A stretch of DNA of 15,794 nt from an uncultured Oscillospiraceae bacterium (GTDB taxonomy: Bacteria; Bacillota; Clostridia; Oscillospirales; Oscillospiraceae): contig CANRBW010000017.1 of assembly GCA_947628975.1 (NCBI GenBank), positions 1 through 15,794 on the forward strand. The letters run 5' to 3'. Numbering within the stretch: position 1 is the stretch's first letter; each line of letters starts with the position of its first letter. Position numbers and translations under genes: made by a program. Shown in pieces: positions 11,945 through 15,794 of the stretch. The notes beneath the pieces are model-generated. The model was not told the origin of the DNA. It saw only the letters and a list, made by a program, of their open reading frames with translations, and made no database searches.

Positions 11945-12898
11945 TCAGCCGTAGAAGGCGTGGCTGCCGATGGTGAACAAGAGGCTCTTGTTCCGGCTGG
12001 CCCAGAAGGACTTGCCCACGCCGTTGAACCAGTACGCCCCCGGCACCACATCCGCCCCGTCCATGGCCAGTTTGGCGGCCAGGATGGCCTCCGCCTTGGG
12101 GGTGGCGTTGGTGGCGCCGGAGAACTGGCCGGGCTGGTAGATCACGCCGGAGACGCTGTCGGCAAAGCCCGCTCGGGAGCCGGCCTTGACCCGGTTGAGG
12201 ATCACCTGGGCCACGGCGATCTTGCCCAGGAGGGGCTGGGTGCCGCCCTCATGCTGGACCACGCGGGCCAGCAGGTCCAGGTCCCCGGCGTTGTAGAAGG
12301 CGTCCCCCGGCGCCAGGGGCTGGCCGGAGGTCAGGTGGACCCCCTGGGCGTCCCAGGTCAGCTCCGCCCCCAGGGCCTTGGCCAGCACCCGGACCGGCGC
12401 CAGCAGGGCGCTGTCCTGGGGGTGGACCCGCAGGCCGCCGGCCACATAGAGGTAGCGGTCGTTACAGACGAGATACGGCCGGCCATAGCGGGTCAGCAGG
12501 GTGAAGCCGGGGCCGGTGTAGACCACATCGGCGTCCCCGCCGGCCCAGGAGGAGACGGCCTCCGGGCACAGGGCCTGGACCACGGAGGTCACCGAGACGT
12601 AGGTGACCCCGGCGTCCAGGATGGAGTGGGCGTCCGGCACCTCCTGGCCGTTGACGAAGATGGGGAACTGGTTGACCACCCCCGGCGCGGCCTCCTGGAC
12701 CGGCTCCTGGACGGGCTCCTGGACGGGCTCCTGGACCGTCTCCTGAACGGCCTCCGGGGCCGTCTCCTCCGGCTGGGGAGCGGAGGTCTCCGCCGCCGGA
12801 GGGGCCGCCTGGGGGTCGGCCTCCTGGGACCAGGCCGCCAGGGGATAGCTGGCCACGGTGACCAGGGAAAGGATCAGACTGAGCAAACGCTTCTTCAA
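11945..12898 (-). CDS. Secreted SleB/CwlJ-type cell-wall hydrolase with Cu-amine-oxidase-like domain
   Basis: The 317-residue protein starts at TTG (12898) after GAGGAGGG; that start gives a clean signal peptide (MKKRLLSLILSLVTVASYPL, cut near AAWSQ). The frame also opens from an ATG at 12991, but that lies upstream of the predicted promoter. After the signal comes a low-complexity linker with VQEP repeats (51-70), then a domain like the Cu-amine-oxidase N-terminal module (FPIFVNGQEVPDAHSILDAGVTY, about 78-190), then the Hydrolase_2 domain (about 206-317) with LLARVVQHEGG, E217 as catalytic candidate, IAVAQVILNRVKAG and SGVIYQPGQFSG. Proteins of this class cut peptidoglycan, in spore germination or in vegetative wall turnover; which applies here cannot be told. 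It converges with the recombinase and diverges from the TetR gene. Confidence 0.9.
   Translation of the reverse strand: MKKRLLSLILSLVTVASYPLAAWSQEADPQAAPPAAETSAPQPEETAPEAVQETVQEPVQEPVQEPVQEAAPGVVNQFPIFVNGQEVPDAHSILDAGVTYVSVTSVVQALCPEAVSSWAGGDADVVYTGPGFTLLTRYGRPYLVCNDRYLYVAGGLRVHPQDSALLAPVRVLAKALGAELTWDAQGVHLTSGQPLAPGDAFYNAGDLDLLARVVQHEGGTQPLLGKIAVAQVILNRVKAGSRAGFADSVSGVIYQPGQFSGATNATPKAEAILAAKLAMDGADVVPGAYWFNGVGKSFWASRNKSLLFTIGSHAFYG
12690..12749. repeat. 12-base tandem repeat encoding the VQEP linker
   Basis: About five units resembling GGCTCCTGGACG, in frame with the hydrolase gene, encode the repeated VQE(P/T) linker. Central copies are nearly identical, so copy number may vary between strains. 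Confidence 0.8.
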
Positions 12899-12931
12899 GC
12901 AGGACCCTCCTCTGAAACTTGTTGTTACTAA

Positions 12932-12960
12932 ATTGTAACCGATTTTCCACGAAAATGCAA
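12932..12960 (-). promoter_or_regulatory. Predicted promoter of the cell-wall hydrolase
   Basis: On the minus strand TTGCAT (12955-12960), 17 bases, TACAAT (12932-12937), a close match to consensus, about 34 bases from the chosen TTG start. Confidence 0.68.
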
Positions 12961-13005
12961 CCCCTAATTTTTTAAGGGAATAATCAGACAACTCACAGAC
13001 TTCTG

Positions 13006-13034
13006 TTGATTTTTTCCTCTGTGTCCGTTATAAT
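13006..13034 (+). promoter_or_regulatory. Predicted promoter of the TetR-glycosyltransferase unit
   Basis: TTGATT (13006-13011), 17 bases, perfect TATAAT (13029-13034). The leader of about 78 bases is very GC-rich. The TetR protein may act on this divergent region, but no clear palindromic operator was found. Confidence 0.75.
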
Positions 13035-13118
13035 AGTCCGTGGGCGCGTCCCGCCGGGGGGACCTGGCGGCGGACCGCCCGCGCGGAGAGAGAAAAAAGA
13101 GGAAAGGGAAGGATCGGT

Positions 13119-13667
13119 ATGGCACAGGACAGACGTGTGGTTCGGACCAAGGCCGCGCTGACCAGGGCCCTGTTTGAGCTGTTGGGGGAGAAGCCCTTCT
13201 CCAAGATCTCGGTGACGGAGCTGGCCCAGCGGGCGGACGTGGACCGCAAGACCTTCTATCTGCACTACCGCTGCGTGGAGGAGATCTTGGAGGAGTTCTA
13301 CGAAGACACCATCGGGCGGCTCCAGAAGGAGCTGGGGCGGTCGCCCGCCTCGGGGGACATCTCCCAGTTCCTGCGGGCGGTGAACGGCGTTCTGGCCGAG
13401 AAAATGCCCCTGTACCGCCGCCTGGCCCAGGGGTCGGGTTATACCTATTTCATGGAGCGCATCCGGGCCATCCTGAAGACCACGGTGGAGGACGCCCTGC
13501 GCCTGCGGGGCTGTGCCGACGAGATCCAGATCCGCATCTGCGCCGAGGTGTACGCCGCCGGGGTCATGCGGGCCTATCTGGAGTGGCTCAAGGGCGACCT
13601 GCCCCTGGACGAGGAGCAGTTCGCCCAGCGGGTGGGCCTGGTGGTGGACCGGGGCCTGGGGCTGTGA
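13119..13667 (+). CDS. TetR/AcrR-family transcriptional regulator
   Basis: The 182-residue protein has the TetR N-terminal helix-turn-helix: TKAALTRALFELLGEKPFSKISVTELAQRADVDRKTFYLHY (about residues 10-50, quoted in part by its core ITVTELA-like helix and the KTFYLHY recognition helix). The rest is helical, as in the ligand-binding and dimer domain of this family. The start has GGAAGGA (13107-13113) 5 bases upstream. It lies divergent to the hydrolase and 34 bases before the glycosyltransferase, with no terminator between, so it may regulate and be co-transcribed with the glycan genes. The ligand is unknown. Confidence 0.92.
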   Translation: MAQDRRVVRTKAALTRALFELLGEKPFSKISVTELAQRADVDRKTFYLHYRCVEEILEEFYEDTIGRLQKELGRSPASGDISQFLRAVNGVLAEKMPLYRRLAQGSGYTYFMERIRAILKTTVEDALRLRGCADEIQIRICAEVYAAGVMRAYLEWLKGDLPLDEEQFAQRVGLVVDRGLGL

Positions 13668-13701
13668 GCCGGGGCGTGCCGACAGAGGGGAGCGATGGAG
13701 A

Positions 13702-14802
13702 ATGATGAAGGTCCTGTACCTGCTCAACCACGCCGGAAAGGCCGGGACGGAGCGGTATGTGGAGACGCTGGTGAAGTATCTGGGGGGCGTCCGGGTGGAG
13801 CCCTATTTCGTCTACAACGAGGGGGGCCTTTTGGCCGAGCGGATGGAGGCCATGGGGGTGCCCACCCGGCAGCTGCCCATGGCCAGCCGCTTTGACCGGA
13901 AGGCGGCCAAGGCCCTGGCGGAGCTGTGCCGGGAGTGGGACATCGACCTGGTCCACTGCCACTACCTCCGGGAGAACTACATCGCCCTGCTGGCCAAGGG
14001 CTACAACAAAAAGATCCGGGTGGTGTACACCAACCACTTCATCCTGCCCAACGACTTTGTCACCCGCCTGTCCAACCGTCTGCTGGACCGGAGGCAGGAC
14101 CAGATGATCGCCGTGTGCCACAAGGGCCGGGACCAGCTGATCCGCAACGGCTGGAGCGGGGAGCGGATCCAGGTGGTCTTCAACGGCGTGGACCCGGCGG
14201 CCTGGGCGGGGGAGGGGTCCACCCTCCGCGCCGAGTTGGGCATCCCCGAGGGCCGCTTTGTCATGCTCTGCGCCTCCCGCTTCGCCCACGACAAGGGCCA
14301 CGCCTACCTCCTGCGGTCGCTGAAGCGGCTGACCGAGCTGAGCGACGTGCCCTTCACCATGGTCCTGGCCGGGGACGGGGAGCTGCTGGAGCCGTCCAGG
14401 GCCCTGGCCGGGGAGCTGGGGCTGACGGAGGAACAGGTGCGCTTCATCGGCTTTCGCAAGGACATCAAGAACCTCTACAAGGGCGCCGACCTCTACGTCA
14501 ACTCCTCCCAGCACGAGGCCCTGTCCTTCCTCATCATCGAGGCCATGGCCGCGGGCCTGCCCTGCGTGGTCACCGACATGGGGGGAAACCGGGACATCCT
14601 GGAGGGGCCGGACCAGGGGGGGTTGCTGGCGGTGTACGACGACCCGGACTCCATGGCCCGATGCCTGAAGCGGTTTTTGGAGGACCCGGACTTCACCGCC
14701 CGGTGCCGGGAGAACGCGAAGAAGAACATCGACCGGCGCTTTGAGATCCACGCGCTGGCGGAGGACACCTATCAGGTCTACGAAAAGGCGGTGGCGAGAT
14801 GA
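13702..14802 (+). CDS. GT4-type glycosyltransferase (GT-B fold)
   Basis: The 366-residue enzyme likely transfers a sugar from a nucleotide donor during surface polysaccharide synthesis. The N-terminal half shows LLNHAGKAGTERYVETL (7-23), the glycine-rich acceptor-side loop, and HCHYLRENYIALL (85-97). The C-terminal half shows FNGVDPAAW (160-168), ASRFAHDKGH with R193 and K198, and the E-x7-E motif E272/E280 in HEALSFLIIEAMAAGLP. The start is one of two adjacent ATGs (13702 or 13705); a GGGGAG-type site lies about 10 bases upstream. The frame is open further upstream but that part overlaps tetR. The stop overlaps the next gene by 4 bases (ATGA), so they form an operon. Donor and acceptor are unknown. 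Confidence 0.92.
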   Translation: MMKVLYLLNHAGKAGTERYVETLVKYLGGVRVEPYFVYNEGGLLAERMEAMGVPTRQLPMASRFDRKAAKALAELCREWDIDLVHCHYLRENYIALLAKGYNKKIRVVYTNHFILPNDFVTRLSNRLLDRRQDQMIAVCHKGRDQLIRNGWSGERIQVVFNGVDPAAWAGEGSTLRAELGIPEGRFVMLCASRFAHDKGHAYLLRSLKRLTELSDVPFTMVLAGDGELLEPSRALAGELGLTEEQVRFIGFRKDIKNLYKGADLYVNSSQHEALSFLIIEAMAAGLPCVVTDMGGNRDILEGPDQGGLLAVYDDPDSMARCLKRFLEDPDFTARCRENAKKNIDRRFEIHALAEDTYQVYEKAVAR

Positions 14803-15794
14803 GCCTATCCACAAGCAGTGTGCTGTGCCGCTGGCTGGCGCGGCTGTGGCAGACCCTGCGGGCCCTCTGGGCGGACAGCGCCCTGGGGGGCTGGACCCAC
14901 CGCCGGCGGCTGGGCCTCCAGACCGCGGGGGCGAACAGCCGGGTCTGCGCCGTGGCCGTCCGCCGGGGCGCGCTCCGGCGGAGCTGGACGGACAGCCTCT
15001 TCCGGCGGGGCCTCTCCGCCCTGTTTGACCTCCCCGTGGCGCTGGCCAGGGGGATCTACCGCCTGGGGCGGCGGTGCTGGGACGGGAGCCTGGTCTTCCG
15101 GGCGGTCACCGCCCTGGGCCGGGGGAGCTGGCTGTTGGTGGGCCTGCTGGCCCTGGTGATGCTGGTGGCCCCCCATGAGCGGTGGGACAATCTGTACGCC
15201 TTCCTGGGGGCGGCGGCCCTGGTATTGCTCTACGCCGTGGGCTGCGCGAACCGCCAGGGCAAGACCCTGGAGGTGGGGCGGATGGGCCCGTGGTTCGCGC
15301 TGTACTTCCTGTTCATCACCCTGGGGCTGGTGACCTCTTTGAGCGTGGCGCTGTCCCTGCGGTTCTATCTGTTCCACCTCACCGGCTTCTTCCTGGTCCT
15401 GGTGGCGGTGAGCGCGGTGGACGACCGCCGCCAGCTCCGGGCCCTGCTGGTCTGCGCGGCGGTGGGGCTGACGGTGGCCGCCCTCTACGGGTGCTGGCAG
15501 GGCTATACCGGGGTGGAGGTGGTGGCCAATCAGCAGGATATGCTGGTCAACGCCGGGATGCCCGGCCGGGTCTACTCCTTCTTTGACAACCCCAACAACT
15601 TTGCCGAGCTGCTGGTGATGTTGGCACCTTTGACCTACGCTCTTTTCCTGAATGCCAAGACCTGGCGGGGGAGGGTGGGAGCGCTCTTCTCTTTCGGGGC
15701 TTGTGTGGGGGCCCTGGGCTTTACTCTGTCCCGCTCGGGCTTCCTGGGCTTTGCTCTGGCAACAGTGGTTTTCATCGCCTTCTGTAACTGGCGG
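14799..15794 (+). CDS. O-antigen ligase/polymerase-like membrane protein (3' end outside window)
   Basis: The frame opens at the ATG overlapping the glycosyltransferase stop and stays open to the edge (332 residues). After a basic cytosolic N-terminus of about 105 residues (many Arg and Trp), several hydrophobic segments follow: SWLLVGLLALVMLVA, AFLGAAALVLLYAVG, FALYFLFITLGLVTSL, FYLFHLTGFFLVLVAVSA and LVCAAVGLTVAALYG. The Wzy_C/O-antigen-ligase hallmarks are GRVYSFFDNPNNFAELL and the later TLSRSGFLGFALA. Such proteins polymerise or ligate polysaccharide units at the outer face of the membrane. The long basic N-terminal extension is unusual for the family. Context with a GT4 enzyme supports a surface-glycan locus continuing to the right. 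Confidence 0.86.
   Translation, partial: MSLSTSSVLCRWLARLWQTLRALWADSALGGWTHRRRLGLQTAGANSRVCAVAVRRGALRRSWTDSLFRRGLSALFDLPVALARGIYRLGRRCWDGSLVFRAVTALGRGSWLLVGLLALVMLVAPHERWDNLYAFLGAAALVLLYAVGCANRQGKTLEVGRMGPWFALYFLFITLGLVTSLSVALSLRFYLFHLTGFFLVLVAVSAVDDRRQLRALLVCAAVGLTVAALYGCWQGYTGVEVVANQQDMLVNAGMPGRVYSFFDNPNNFAELLVMLAPLTYALFLNAKTWRGRVGALFSFGACVGALGFTLSRSGFLGFALATVVFIAFCNWR

Noticed and set aside
13588..14814. 408-codon minus-strand frame opposite the glycosyltransferase
   Set aside because: It is a shadow of the GT4 gene with no family motifs.

Overview
The DNA is GC-rich and its codons end mostly in G or C. Genes carry strong Shine-Dalgarno sites, promoters look like the TTGACA/TATAAT (sigma-A) type, and there is a SleB-type cell-wall hydrolase, an AAA/DUF4143 ATPase and a large serine recombinase. 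This suggests a GC-rich gut Firmicute, perhaps an Oscillospiraceae (Flavonifractor-like) genome. The taxon is an inference; no marker gene is present.

Bases 1-7462, minus strand, hold a type I-C CRISPR-Cas locus in family order: cas3, a gap, cas5c, cas8c, cas7, cas4, cas1. Cas1 runs off the left edge; cas2 and the main array are expected beyond it. The effector and adaptation genes overlap by 4-8 bases and read as one operon. Inside cas8c an in-frame GTG behind a perfect ribosome binding site marks the separately translated small subunit Cas11c.

The main discovery candidate is the AT-rich gap between cas3 and cas5c (4943-5299). On the plus strand it carries a promoter, one complete I-C-type CRISPR repeat (5202-5234), one spacer-like stretch and a hairpin terminator. 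This is a self-contained gene for a crRNA-like RNA, antisense to the cas operon. From the exact first spacer base, the guide matches 22 of 24 bases (11 matches, 2 mismatches, 11 matches) of a site at 5069-5092. That site lies just downstream of a near-consensus minus-strand promoter that should drive cas5c-cas8c-cas7-cas4-cas1. Its position fits Cascade-mediated repression of the cas operon (CreR-like), or of a 17-codon mini-ORF lying between that promoter and cas5c (CreTA-like, or a leader peptide). The RNA's terminator hairpin also ends cas3, so cas3 is probably a separate transcription unit outside this control.

Bases 7534-8862 encode an AAA/DUF4143 ATPase with its own promoter and two 12-bp direct repeats near its transcription start. 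Bases 8960-9760 are patchy: hairpins, a 20-bp palindrome, 22-bp inverted repeats 533 bp apart and an unrecognised 98-codon ORF, perhaps a mobile-element remnant. Next come a 58-residue SHOCT-like protein (9762-9938) and a large serine recombinase (10099-11847) with a consensus promoter. A shared terminator separates it from a secreted SleB-like hydrolase (minus, 11945-12898). A TetR regulator, a GT4 glycosyltransferase and a truncated O-antigen-ligase-like membrane protein (13119 to the right edge) form a likely surface-glycan transcription unit.
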